Below are positions 24,001 through 37,000 of a stretch of 64,000 bases of DNA, in pieces; position 1 is the first letter of the stretch, and the number at the start of each line of letters is the position of its first letter. The stretch lies in assembly GCF_964355755.1 (NCBI RefSeq), contig NC_092677.1, positions 4,407,001-4,471,000 on the forward strand, in the 5' to 3' direction. The notes under the pieces are model-generated. The model ran no database searches. It was not told where the DNA came from and saw only the letters and a list, made by a program, of their open reading frames with translations. This DNA is from Antedon mediterranea. Its lineage: Eukaryota > Echinodermata > Crinoidea > Comatulida > Antedonidae. Both the position numbers and the translations under genes were made by a program.

Positions 24001-27000
24001 TTTTTATAAATATCATTTGTTACGTAAACAGGTTTAAGATAACACTAAACGCTTTTTTACCTTTATTCAGATTCGTCAAGACTTTCTTTCTGAGATTATT
24101 AGGATTCAGTGTTTAAAGTAAATTTGGCAAAAAGTAGAAATGTAAAACTATGTAGAAAAAATGTTTTGTATTTATGAAAAACCCCTTATTTTTTTTAAAT
24201 TTTCGCATAGAAACAGTTACTATGGTAAAATGTTGACCTCAAAATGAATGAATTTACAAGGTCAAGTTTGTCATTAATGGAATGCAGTAGAAGTCAAATT
24301 GAGAAAAATTACAAATGCAATCAATTCTTTGTATTTATAAAAACGCCATTTTTTACGTTTTTTTTTAAATTACTTTCCTTAGTTACACATAGAAATGGTT
24401 GCTAAGGTAACACTATAGGTAAAATATGAAAATTGTTGAGAATTGTTATGAACTATCTTGTAAATTTTGATCAAACATTAATAGTTGTAGTAAAGTGGGG
24501 ACCTGTCCTGTTTTGCATTCTGACCCCTTTTGACCTCAAATGACCTATTTACAAGGTCAGATTTTTTGGGAAGTCTTTCTGTATCTCTTTACACAAAATA
24601 GATTTAACAATTTATAAAAACCATTGACTCAATTATTTTCAAGTTTAACATTATTTTCCATCAACTAAATATTTCAATGCAAAATACTGTTTTTCTGGCA
24701 ATTAATTGAAATAAACCTGGCAACATATTCTCCTATTTTATCTAAACTATTCGTATGACTCTAGTAGCATTATGACAAGCCATATATACATTTTATTATT
24801 GGATTAGCCATATTTAAATTGTGTTTCATGTGTTTTGTTTGTTGATATTTTGTTATATTTTTTGTATTTTTCGTATTTTCCTGGCAACACAAAACCTATG
24901 TACGAAATTTACCCCAGTGTTTCTTTCGTGATTATTGTTGACAAACCTATTGACTATCAAATTAAAAAACTTCATTGATTTAAAAACACCACTTTGGAAG
25001 TTATAGGTACGTTTATGAGGTATACTTTTATAAAAAAAATATTTTTTAAAAACACCCCTTTTTAAAATAATGGTATCAACCAAACTCCATTTTGTAATTT
25101 TTTTTTTTCTACATTAAATGGAACTCAATACATGTTGTTTACACTGCTATAAACAAAAACTGTATACTGTAAGTATTTTTGGTTAGAATAAGTATAAAAG
25201 TTTGTACTTTTTCACTATAGAAAATCTTTGAAAAATGGCAAAAACATCAAAATTTGGATAATTGACCGTTGTCATGGCAACGGAGGCTAAAAATTAAAAT
25301 GAATGTTGTAGATATGCTTTTTATTGAAATGTCTATTCATGGTAAAAATTTGAGAGAAATCCATTTTTTTACATCTGCCACCAAATCTTTGATTTTTACA
25401 GACAATGGCTCTTAAATTACCGAAAATTAGGCATAATGAAAATAATAATTATATTATAAAAAATTAATAAAACGAATATTTCTTGCTTTGCTTTTATTTA
25501 TTTTTGTCAGTACGTCGTTGAAAACTCAGACGCCAGACCCTTGCAATTTCCCGCCGTTACCTTATGCAATACGAATCAAGTTCGCCGGTCTGTTTTGGCG
25601 TTACGTCATGAGTATGAGATACTATCGTCCATTGAAGACTACACACATAGTTTGCTATATTATGGTAATAATGTTTTAGTTAATAATGTTGCGTCGTCAG
25701 AAGATTTCCCTGATATGTAGGCATACCGTAGTGCAAGATAAGGGGGTCGTAGTGGGAGATGAGAGAATTACAATGAATGCAATATACCGGTTTGTGACCA
25801 TGCAAAGCTTATTTCGGCGTTTTTAAAATGATGGTCAAAAAGGTTTTTTATCTGCATTTATCTCTCCTTAAATAATATGGTCTGCACTAATTCTGTCCTC
25901 TAATTCTGCTTCTCTTTGACTATGTCCATTCTGTAGGCTACCTAGCCCTGTCTCTGTCCATTCTGTATAGGCTACCTAGCCCTGTCTCTGTCCATTCTGT
26001 AGGCTACCTAGCCCTGTTTCTGTCCATTCTGTAGGCTACCTAGCCCTGTCTCTGTCCATTCTGTAGGCTACCTAGCCCTGTCTCTGTCCATTCTGTAGGC
26101 TACCTAGCCCTGTCTCTGTCCATTCTGTAGGCTACCTAGCCCTGTCTCTGTCCATTCTGTAGGCTACCTGAATGGTTCTTTTGCTTTCCTATCGTTCTTT
26201 TGACAGTTTATTCGGTATGTACAGATGTATTCAATAGATTTACAGCATTTTATATTATAAATGCTTCCGCAGCTCCATGTAAGGATGATGATTTTCATTG
26301 CGACAACAATAAGTGTGTTAAAGACTACAGGATGTGCAATGGTATTGATGATTGTGGTGATAAGTCAGATGAACAAGACTGTCTACCTGCTAGTAAGTAT
26401 TGGAATTTTTATCCACCCGTAAAATGATGGAACACACGAGTATTATTGATAATTTAGTAATAATTATCACCACCGCCATTTTTGTCTTTCTGTAATGGCG
26501 CTAGTTACAATCCGTTATACATGAGTAATTAATGAATGACGTAATGCATAAACGGGCAAAGGTAAGTAAGTTTGTAAAATGATGGAACGCGTGGGTATTA
26601 GGCATATATTTAAAATTTAAAGTAATAATTATTACCAATCATTATTATTTTTATTTTGCATAAATATATTTTGGATTGTTTTATATACAGTTCCGTGTCG
26701 ATCTGGGTACAGGAGGTGTCAAATGGGAGGAGAATCCGGTTATTGTATTAGCGAAGACAGATGGTGTGACAGAAATATAGATTGTTACGATGGAGAAGAC
26801 GAAGAATGTTCAGCAGATGACAGTGAGTAGAATCGGACATACCAAAGCTATTTCAGTTTAAGGGAGAAAACAAAAATTCAAACAGCAATACATATTATAA
26901 TAAAAAAACTATTTAAATAAGCAGCTGCTTGTCTGTTAAATTGCCATTTATAAGCATGGTTACCTATTGGGGAAAGTATTAGGTCTATACGTATTGATAT

Positions 27001-30000
27001 GTACTTACAATTGCCAACTAACCACTGAGAGTTCATTGATGATTCGGCCAGTTAAAAACAGGCTTATAATGTATATATTTCAGTTAAGTGCAAGGAGGAT
27101 GAATTTTCATGTAAAAGCGGGGTAGAGGCGTCTTTTGAAACCGAATTTGTTGAAAAATATGGGACTAAGTATTGCATTAGTGCCAAGCTAAAATGTGATG
27201 GTATTAGACATTGTGCGAATGATGCTGACGAAGCAAATTGTCCAGGTGATGTAATTTGTGTATGTTCAAAATATCGGTATTTATTAATAGCGCTTGTATA
27301 AATGCACCGAAACCATAACCATACAATATAAACGCTCTACTTTACATTTTTGGTAGGCCTATTAATGTATAATTTATGCATCCTCAACATAACCCAGGAC
27401 CTGCTGGTATAGGAAAAATGGTTCTTGGGACAGGAGCTGTAAGTGGTAGGCCTAGATAAAATGTCACTGCCAATCTAGTACAAATTGATACTCGTTGTTT
27501 TTGTAGCAGGACAATGTAATGAGAATGAATTTACATGTGGAAACATCATTTGCATCCCAAATGATTATAAGTGCGATGGGTTTTGTGACTGCGCAGACTG
27601 CAGGGACGAGTCTTCAGACATAGTTTGTGTATTTACGTGCACGAATGGTAAACATATTCCAAAAGAGGAAACGTGCGATTTTAAAAACCAATGCGGTGAT
27701 AACAGCGATGAAGAGGGTTGTACGAATTTTCAAAGTACAGTAATTTTACTTTTATTAAACATTTATTTACAGACTGATACAAGATACATTAATGAATGAA
27801 TCTATTGATTGATTCAAAGAATGACTGGTAGATCTTCATAGATCTACCACTATCACCGACACAATTCTAAGCAATACACACATTATCAATTATCCTATAC
27901 ATTTAATTTTTCCCTATATGTTGATCTTCAATTTCTTTTGAAAGTTTATGTTAGCCTACTTAGGTAATATTTGTTTTCAAATAAATGACATAAGTATAAA
28001 TTAAAGTAATGGCTTTTAAGAAGTGTTACTTTTTTTCTCCTTACAGGTTGCAATGAAGAGTTTGCATTTCAGTGTGATAATAAGCAGTGTATTGACAAGG
28101 CTTACATTTGTAACGATATAGAAGACTGTTATGATTATAGTGATGAACGTTCATGTAAGTTATTTTTAATCTGTTAGCCTGTGTGTCCTATGACTGTGTT
28201 AAACATGTAATGACAAATGTGTTTGTTTCATTGGTATTTACTCTCAACATTATGCTTCATTTGATTTTAGGTAATTGCTCAAGATTTCTTTGTAATAACA
28301 AGAAATGTGTTAACATTTACGCTGATTGTAACGGATTAGACGAATGCGGGGATGGCTCTGATGAAATGTTCTGTAATGATACAGGTTTGTGTAGTCTTTC
28401 TACACCAATTTGGTCAAACTCGGCCCTAAACCAACTCGGCTCTTATCAACTCGGCTCCAAGTCTCGGTCTCAAATTAACACTTCTCAAGCCAACTCGACC
28501 CCTTGTCAACTCGGCCCCCAAGTCAAATTGGCCACAAACTATTCTGTCTTAATGAAGTGATTAATTAAGATTTTGAAGCAAATAAAATTATTTTCGGCAG
28601 TTGTATCAAGGTATTGACAATTCGGCAAGTGATGTTAGATTTAAATTTATATATTTATATTATTATATATGTATTAGGCCTATAACTTAAGTAATTTTTT
28701 TGTAGGAATTCATTATCAAACACACGATCCTTCAAACTGGACGGATGACTGGTTTTTGCAATACGTAGACAAATTAGACATAGGTTTTGATATAACTACA
28801 GCAGTAAAATTGTTTAAACAAAACTTTAAAAATTGGGGATTTGAGCGAGTTTCAGGAGAGTTTCCACCAGACTGGATTAGATTCCTTGTCTTCAGTAGCA
28901 CGGCAGACTATAGCGACCTACAGAATGTTCTAAAACTTACCCAAGAAGAATTATTGGAACTAGGACATCAGGCTCAGCAGATGATTTTACAGTGTACTTA
29001 TGCTGGTACGAAATGTGATATTGAAAAGTACGTGATACTTACAAAAACACCCAGTTTTTGACGAAACTGAAATATTTAAAAATAATTATAAAAAATAAAT
29101 ATAAACAAGTTTGTGTTTCAGTTTTATTTTTTTCATTTTTCATTTCTAAAATATTATGTAAATGGAAATGATAACCAACAATATCAAAGCCTGTACACAG
29201 TTTATCAAATTTAAATAGAAAACAAGTTAAAAGACAATAAAATGTTCAAACATGACATTACAGTCAAAATCTGAAACAAAAAATGTTGGTGAAACTAGAC
29301 TGTGGTTTACATATAAATAGATTAATTCCACAAAACACAAAGCAATATATTTGTTGTGACTAGTAGTGACAGGCCTGATCGCAAATGAATTCCTTATTTG
29401 ATTTCAGGGATTTTCATCTATTTCAACATGACAAATACGGTAACTGCTATACATTTAATAGTCATAAGGTGGAAAATGCGATAGTTCACAATGTAACACA
29501 ACCAGGTGCCGAAAAGGGTAAGTTGATTGTCCGATTATAAGAATTCTTTCAAAGGTTTTAAAAAAGATCCAAAGTATATGTATAATTATAACGAACAAAA
29601 CATTTAAATTCTATTCGTAATTTGAATATATTACGTGCGTTTATGCTGGGTATTTTGTGATCGATATCCTTATTCATTCATTTTATTTAATACCTATTTA
29701 CTGTTTGATGATAAAGGTTTATGGCTAACGCTGTACACAGAACAACATGAATATGTTAGTATCTTCGGACAAGATAGTGGCATCAAAGTGTTGGTGCATA
29801 ATCAATTTGAAACACCGTTTCCAGAAGAAAATGCCATCACCGTCTCACCAGGCAGAGCTACGTCATTAGGCATCAAAAGGGTAAACATCATCTTTCTCAT
29901 CCGTGGCAGAATGTTTTTCTTCATACCATTTGGACAACATAGGACATACTACCTAAAATCGTGACTGAAAAACATGACTGTCAAGAAAAGAGCGAGGAAG

Positions 30001-32224
30001 CGAGCCCCAACGTCCCCGCATGCGCACAGTGAATTAAAACGACTTATGTAACCTTAGCTTCTAGATCTTCTGTAGCTCCTTATAATATTAAGATTGATAC
30101 ACCTTTTTTCAAATTACCTTCGAAGTTCTACAGAAAGTCAAACAATATTTTTGTTTACAGCACGAACTGATTCGGAAAGGCCAGCCATATGGTAACTGTA
30201 TAGGTGAAGATGCAAGAGTGAAGAACTTGATTTACAAGGGAGACACAGTGTACACAGCTACTGTAAATATAACTATATCATTCATGTTTATTCTAAAGCA
30301 CACCTTTTGAACGCCATTAAATGATTTTAAAACTGGAAATTAACCATAACACGCGCTGCAGCATTTACATCGTTTAGTTGTCTTGCCTGAACTCTACTGT
30401 TATAACAGGCCTAAGCAGCATATATCTTTGTTAAAAATAATATACTTATTTTTATAATTGCATGCTGTAAATGGTAGGCATACGTCACAATTTGTATTAA
30501 TATTTGTATAGTCATCGTTATCACCATCTTCTTCATACAACACCAACATGAGCACATCATTACCTTAATTTTAATTGATTTTCTATAGGCTTGCCAAAAA
30601 TCGTGTTTACAACTAAAGTTACTAGAAGTTTGCGACTGTGTGGACACATTGCGTTATAATGGTTCCCGGCGTTGCCAACTACTGGATCTTGAACAAGGCT
30701 AGTTTAAACAATAATTAACACCTTAAAGCCTGTTTTCCACTAAGAGAGTATTCGTTTGAATCGAAAGTACTCATTATTCAGATTCCAAATCACTTTATGC
30801 GACAAATTCTATAGTTCCTTGAGTTCATCGAACTGTTTGAACTAGAATTCGCAGAAAAAGTATTTGTAAGATGCAAATACACATGTGCATTAATAACAAT
30901 AATACTTCATCAAAAGTATTTGTAAGATGCAAATACACATGTGCATTAATAACAATAATACTTCATTCATAAACACTCATTCCGTTAGCCGAGGAGTAAG
31001 CACATTTTAGGCCTAATTGCTATTTTTCAAAATCTCAACATATTCCATTATTACCTATTAAAACATTGATATACAATATGAATACTGGATCCAAACGCGC
31101 TATTTTCCTTTTTATTTGCAGTAAAATATTATATTTTTAAAGTCTATACATTTTGTTTTACCAATAGAACGCTGCCGCCAATTTGTGAATTATCTTCATT
31201 CTCAATATGTGATGCAATGTGATTGCCCAGTTGCTTGTCGGTAAGTTAAACTCGCCTCTGGTGATAACACTATGTTGAATTGAATTATAGTTATCACAAA
31301 TTAAACAATATCATTGTACTGAAACGTATGGCATATTATGTAGGTGAGGTCCTCTAATAATTCCTATTTTTGTTATTTTTAGTGGAATTACACATGAAAA
31401 GACCGTATCACAATCACTTTGGCCTTCTGACAGATATGTGGTAGGTTTGTTGGTGGTTCTTCGTGCGAAGTATTTAATAATACAGTATAGAATAAAACAT
31501 TATTACGAATGGACTATAACTAATGCTGATTACTGGGTTACTATAACATTTTAAATCTTCTAGAAAACTTTGCTTGACAGTATTTACGTCCTTGATCCAA
31601 GATACAGTGAACATTTATACGATCTTGAAACGGCACAGTAAGTAGCATGTTTAAAAAAGAGGCATTGTTATGCAATTGTTGTAATGATTTTATTATCTCT
31701 GAAAAACTATTTTTGTAGCCTTTTTTGTATAATACGGTAACTATTTATTATAATTATTTTTTAAATGTGTGTAAACAGACGAAATCTTGCTCGTCTGAAC
31801 GTGTATTATGAGGATCTATCGTACGTCTCCATATCTGAAGTACCAGCTTATACAGTAAGTATACACAGTCAAATCTAGTCGGTCTTTCGACGTTTGCATA
31901 TATCACAAAATGGCAAAATACACAAACATCTATTTCTAGATCTCTGGAAATTGAGATAGTACTTCTATTGATAGTTGGGGTGGGGTGAAGTGTATGGAAC
32001 ATTTAAAGTTTCTATGTCAACATACAGCCTACGTTGATAGCCTATTGTATTCTGAATTTCAGTGGCAAAGCCTCTTCGGTGACGTAGGAGGAACTCTGGG
32101 GCTGTATATTGGTCTTTCATTGCTAACTGTTGTCGAATTTTGCGAATTCTTCATTGATATTCTTCTTTATTGTTGTAACAAAATGGTGAAGAGGAACAAA
32201 GTACAGAACTCACCCGAGTTGTAG
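21042..32224 (+). CDS. DEG/ENaC-type sodium channel with seven LDLa modules, paralogue C (intact)
   Basis: Complete 18-exon gene, 2478 coding bases, 825 residues. Exons: 21042-21251, 25511-25664, 26273-26392, 26691-26822, 27084-27245, 27507-27734, 28047-28154, 28271-28384, 28706-29027, 29408-29517, 29717-29880, 30161-30262, 30599-30707 (GC donor), 31168-31240, 31383-31440, 31564-31637, 31779-31854, 32063-32224. All phases match. N-terminal His-Gly motif at residues 23-24, TM1 about 38-60, [10 protein letters not shown] in exon 2, LDLa cassette in exons 3-8, then the GHQAQQMILQC segment, YGNCYTFN, and the TM2/pore segment [11 protein letters not shown]. Expected role: extracellularly gated, amiloride-type sodium channel subunit in the plasma membrane; LDLa modules usually bind calcium and protein ligands, so they may shape gating or assembly (inference). 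Intron 1 carries a 3.8-kb insertion absent from B. Longer than typical ASIC/ENaC subunits (500-700 residues) because of the cassette. Confidence 0.9.
22441..22720. repeat. C-rich low-complexity tract
   Basis: CCACC/CCCCTCCC-rich stretch inside the intron-1 element, strongly asymmetric in base use against the AT-rich surroundings. ORFs here are composition artefacts. Confidence 0.6.
22978..24440. repeat. degenerate direct-repeat array inside the intron-1 element
   Basis: Recurring word CTTAGTTACGCATAGAAACA or close variants near 22980, 23738, 23928, 24190 (partial) and 24378. It is often followed by TATGGTAAC, a TGACCTCAAATGACC-like word and ACAAGGTCA. Spacing is irregular at about 190-250 bp apart from the interrupted first interval. 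Confidence 0.55.
23187..23721. mobile_element. probable nested inverted-repeat element
   Basis: Interrupts the repeat array. The right end reads GGCCGCTTACGGGAGGTTCA followed by ACTGTA; the left end has related GGCCACCTCCCTTAACGG. An internal inverted match of ACCTCCCGTAAG lies at 23640-23715. Limits are approximate. Confidence 0.4.
25922..26169. repeat. 32-bp minisatellite, eight copies, intron 2 of C
   Basis: Unit contains TGTCCATTCTGTAGGCTACC and TAGCCCTGTC. Eight copies are nearly identical; one has an extra TA. The array ends 104 bp before exon 3. B has no such array. Confidence 0.9.
26273..28384 (+). other. LDLa exon cassette of paralogue C (exons 3-8)
   Basis: Same six phase-1 exons and seven modules as in B and D. 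Exon 7 retains three codons lost in B (CNEEFAFQC here, CTGFQC in B). Exon lengths are 120, 132, 162, 228, 108 and 114 bp, all multiples of three, so any exon could be skipped without frameshift. Confidence 0.85.
28405..28545. repeat. degenerate CAACTCGGCCC tandem repeat, intron 8 of C
   Basis: About eight loose copies of a 14-17 bp word (CAACTCGGCTC, CAACTCGACCC, CAACTCGGCCC). The open reading continuing from exon 8 into it is not coding. Confidence 0.5.
30724..30790. repeat. MITE family 2 end fragment, intron 13 of C
   Basis: AAAGCCTGTTTTCCACTAAG followed by a degenerate inner part; matches the end of the copy at 58545-58842. Confidence 0.4.
30856..30968. repeat. 57-bp tandem duplication, intron 13 of C
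   Basis: Two nearly perfect copies of a unit starting AAAAGTATTTGTAAGATGCA and ending AATAATACTTCATC. Confidence 0.8.
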
Positions 32225-34027
32225 TTTCTTTGATGCAACCGCATGGAAAACTCATATTTCCTATTTTCTTGTATATAACTTCAGTCTTATAGACAAGAAG
32301 AGTAGGCTTAACACAGTAGATTTACATTATTAGATTATGTAATTTATACACACCAACTTTTATTTTAGGGAATTTTACAGCTCACTATGTCGGTCGGTTG
32401 GTCGGTAAACTTGAGCACGCGACTGCAGCCATGCATATGGCCTTGTTCTATGAACTAGCACAATATATTTTCCTCTTTTATAGAACTTTAAAGTAACACT
32501 GTATACCAAATTAAATTTAATAAATTGCTACATAGTTTATAAGTACTTTCTTTTAGGGAAGGATACGGTTTATTTATGTGTGTATATTTCATAGTAACGG
32601 AACATGGAGATGACTAAAGTACACAATTTGTTCGGCAATTAAAAATAGCACGTCAATAGAATAGTCAATCTTGTGACGATCAAGTAATAGAAATCATTAT
32701 TAAATACAACACAATATAATCAAAGAAAAGAGTACTTTTGTCCACTTTGAAGTGTATTTAGTACAATGATTTATTGTGCTTGATATCAATTTTAGACTGT
32801 ATACTGGAATTTTTACAGGTCTTTTTTTGCATAGTTAATTTAGACTGTAGAGGTTATTATGCCTTATATCAACCTACCTGTTTGTCTTGAACTATTTACA
32901 AATTGTAAATTAAAAAATCAATCGATGCATGTTTTTTATTTTTTTTTAAATACACAATTCTGCAATACTAAATAACGTTTAGTTTTATTATTATTTAGCA
33001 TTATTTTTCTTTATTTATTTATACTACAAATTTTATGAATATGTATTGTTATATTCCAAGATGTATTTTAAGTGGAGAGAGGCACTATATGTCAACATAT
33101 CATATTCATGGTCCTCTTCCCATGACGGTTGTTACATAATGCTTTGCATTTCTTTTTATTTTTTCAAAATTGTATTTATATGATTCATGTGGACATTTTG
33201 TCTGAAATAAAGTTGAATTGAATAGTAAGCCTATTCTAATTGTTAAGCTTACTATTCATAATAAGATTTACTTGTGTTTTTAAGTCCTGATGATAACTTA
33301 TTATCTTAATAAATAAATTAGCCTAAATTTTAGAGACCTACCAAAAATCAAACGATGTATGCATTAGCATATAAACTTTCAAAACTTTCTAGTGTGCATG
33401 CGTAGTTTAATACAATATAGTGCCCTCTATTAATTTTCCAGTCAAGGGCTGTTGGCGTGTTCTCTATTATGTCATAATTAATCATGAATTATTCATGATT
33501 TCTTCCCACGTTCGTCCTGGAAAAACAAATTACGCGGGCTGTTGCAGTGCAGTTAGAAACAGTGTTTTTCAGGACACAGTAAATTGCTTAGTTTTAAAGC
33601 ATTAGGCTAGCAAAGACACGCTATCGTATTGATCTGCTACCGTCTACCGTACCGTCTTAATCTCACATAAGTGGCGTTGATTAAGTGGGCCTATCCAATA
33701 CATAATTATGAATTCCCTAATCAAATTAGCAAACCTCAAAGTCAATAGTATAATAGCATTTTGTATTAATGTACACGTACGCTTGATGTGTGTTGATCGT
33801 CGCAATTTGTTCATTTTGTTGCTACTGCGCTGCTTGATACAACGATTACTAATAAGTTCTCGTAATTGGACGCCCACAACCGTATCCATGGAAACGCATC
33901 AACTATTAAAAAAAATTGGCTTTTAAGAATGCGATATCTTAGAAAGACGACACATCTCAATAATTCTGTTACAAACAAAATCTAAATCTACCCGACAATA
34001 ATGGAAGATTGTTGTTGAAAAAACAAG
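32225..34027. other. C-D intergenic region
   Basis: No gene seen. Very AT-rich; contains a GTCGGTCGG repeat near 32388 and a TTGAATTGAATAG word near 33211. It is not homologous to the A-B and B-C spacers, consistent with D being outside the recent duplication. Confidence 0.6.
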
Positions 34028-37000
34028 ATGAGTGATAAAGAAACGTTTGAAGAGATAACTTCTAAATTCGTGTCTGGGACAACCTCTCACGGAATTCCGC
34101 GAATTGCGGCTGCTAAATCTTGGTTTGGACGGCTTATGTGGAGCCTACTATTCGTATTATGTATGGGTATATTTGTATGGCAAGCATATCGACTTATTGA
34201 TTCGTATTTGGCGTACGACGTCGCAATATCGGTTGGTATACTTTTCATTTTTGTTTTATGTTTCCAATCACACAATTTCACTATTTTTATTTATATTCTT
34301 ATCGATTTATTTCTTTATACCTATTACTCTTCTGTAAGAATGTTATAGAAATTATTAGAAATACCAATTGTGTTTATGTTTATGTTCCAATTTGTTTTAT
34401 TCTATTTTATCCACTTATAATCGTATTGTTAGCAGAGTTCTATAGTATTATTGTGTTCATAATGTATAGACACCCATCAATGTTAAAATGATATAAGCCT
34501 AAACAAAGACTTGTTATAATATACAGGTTGTAATATCAAGTTCTTTATAATCAACTTTATTCAACATTATTTGATGATTAAATTCATAATTAAAACAAGT
34601 AATTACATACTACTAATAATAATTTGCATTAATACATTTTTCATTGTCGATTCTATTGTCGAATTGTATGTGTATTCAGATAAGTAATAACAATACATTG
34701 CAGTTAAAGAACACTATTCGAAGAAAAAAAGTAGAGAAATCGTATTGTCTCTCTCCGTAGAGGACTTAATCCAAACTTCCTCAGTTTTTTTCTCGTTACC
34801 ATATTCAATTTTCAATTCAATTCATTCAATTCAAGGAACATTTATTCACGTCCAAAAGACAAAAGTAACAAAAACAAAATGGCAAGTGATAAAACAAGAA
34901 AATGGACGAAGGCAAATCCCAAAAAGATTACAATCTTGTGACGGGATTGCCTTTACAAAATATTTAAATAAGAGAAGAAAAAAAATAAAAATATATAAAT
35001 AAAGAAAATAAATTAATTAAACAATAAAGAAATACAAAATATATATAAAACCAGTAGATAAAAGTTGGAATAAAAAATAAAAAAAGAACAGAAAAAAGTA
35101 CAGCTGCATGGCATATAGCGAATATGATGACAATTGAATAATAAAGATAGCAAGTCACGGAACATGGAAAAAACGACCATATCAAACAGATCGATCAGTA
35201 ATGAGACAAAAGGTAATTTTTTATGTTGTTATTAAATGAATAGCGGTTGGCAGCACAGGAAATTGAGGGGGGTAAATTGTTAAACAATAGAGGTCCAGAA
35301 TATCTAATGCTATGTTGAAAATAATTGGTGTTATGGTTAGGGATATATATGTTATTTCTTGTTCCTTTACCTTAGCCATTTACCCTACAGTAAATGTTTT
35401 AAACTTTTTTAGATCGAAATGAATAACATTGGGGGTCAAGAGTTAAATTTCCCGGCAGTGACGTTGTGCAATACCAATCCTGTTCGGAAGTCGAAGGTCA
35501 AATTAACTTCTCATTTTGTTCTGTCGAATTTGGAAGCGTACTCACAAGGCTTGCCCTATTATGGTATGGTTTTTTAGATACATTTTTTATTATCTAAAGT
35601 TGAGTGAATGGTTCGAAGTTTTAGATTTACGGGGTGGACAATTATATTATTTACAATCTAAAAAAAAACTAATTTCGAATACAGTGGAAACCATGTGAAG
35701 GGGACAACACCTTTCAAATCAATTAAATTCAAATAAACATTTATTTCTTTCCATTGTAAACGATAACTATGAAAAAAGTTACCAATGTTTTAAAAATACA
35801 ACAACTGAAAAGGCGAAACGGCCAAAAAGTATACAACAGAACATAAGACTGAAACTTGTGGTTAAAGAAATGTTAACAATGAAGAGTGTCTCCTTAATAG
35901 TGTGTCCTTCGGTTATTCATGCATTTATTTGGTCAGATGTATAAATTGGCTTGCCACCGATAACGAGATAAAAGTAACGAATCACAAATGCTATGAACAG
36001 AGGTTAGAATAGTGTTCTTTTCCAGTTCGTTTCATGAAGAAATTAAGAGTCTTCTGAAGAGTCGGTCCAATGTAAAGGTTCTATTATTCGTTACTGAGCA
36101 TTACATTTTTTTCCTCTAGCTCCTTGTAAAAATGGAGATTTTGAATGCCGAAATAATAAATGTGTAAAACCCTTCAAAGAGTGTAACGGAGTAGACGAAT
36201 GTGGGGACAGGTCTGACGAAGAGAAATGCGACGCTCGTAAGTATCGTGGTTGTGTAAAGATATTAAAACCACAGTTTCCAAATCTGTAAGGTTGCTTAGA
36301 ATGAAGCATTTACTTTGGTCTACACCGGTTATGTTGATTATAATTTATTTTAGTTAATTTAAGATCAAGTATTTTTTATTTTACATAATACTAATTTTAC
36401 TAATAAAATAGTATGATTTAAAGCTCCGTCTACACTATTTTAAAAGCTTGTTTTACAAACTGTCATATGCCCAAATATGGTAGAGATATGTCTAAATATG
36501 GTAGTGATATGACATCATGTCCATATGGGCACATCACATTTTTTTCACATAAAGTTTGATAGTCCTTTATAAAGTATATTGTAATACAAGTGTATGTATT
36601 CATGTAAGTATAATTGGAATTTTTATTCAGCGGATTGCAACGATGGATTTTTCAGATGTGCTTCAGGAAGCGATATGGGATGGTGCATTGACAAGTCGTA
36701 TTATTGCGATAGAACCATTGACTGTTACAGCCAAGAAGATGAGATACAGTGCTTGTCAACAGATAGTAAGTAGGCCTATTTGTTTTACGTTTCTTCCTTG
36801 TGTTGAATTAGTAATCAGAATGATATTACGTGATCTCTAAAACTGTGATCAATATCACTTTAGGCCTACACACGATCGAATGCAGATCCCATTGAGGAGT
36901 GACTTTTATTTGTGCCCGGCAGACTTTCCAAACAGCATAAGTCTGTTTGAATGCTCTCAATAATTCGACACGAAAAACTAACGTTGGCTTAAAAATAGCT

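Larger units (their letters stand above)
21579..25414. mobile_element. 3.8-kb non-autonomous DNA element inserted in intron 1 of C
   Basis: Starts TAAGAGCCATTGTCTGTAA and ends with its exact reverse complement. AAT on both sides is the probable target duplication; B shows the empty site (GCAATTACC, near 5792). A TTAA target with later change is an alternative. The inverted homology is long but imperfect, about 550 bp at each end (for example GGCAACGG and AGGGGTGTTTTT blocks face each other). Internal ORFs are short and unconvincing, so it needs an outside transposase. The interior holds a C-rich tract (22441-22720), a probable nested MITE and a degenerate repeat array. Confidence 0.75.

Noticed and set aside
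28427-28560. C-terminal extension of exon 8 of C reading into TCQLGPQ-like repeats.
   Set aside because: It lies past a good exon 8 donor in phase with exon 9 and is a short tandem repeat.
34745-35185. Several ORFs on both strands in intron 1 of D.
   Set aside because: They come from A-rich or T-rich low-complexity DNA within an intron whose flanking exons splice cleanly.
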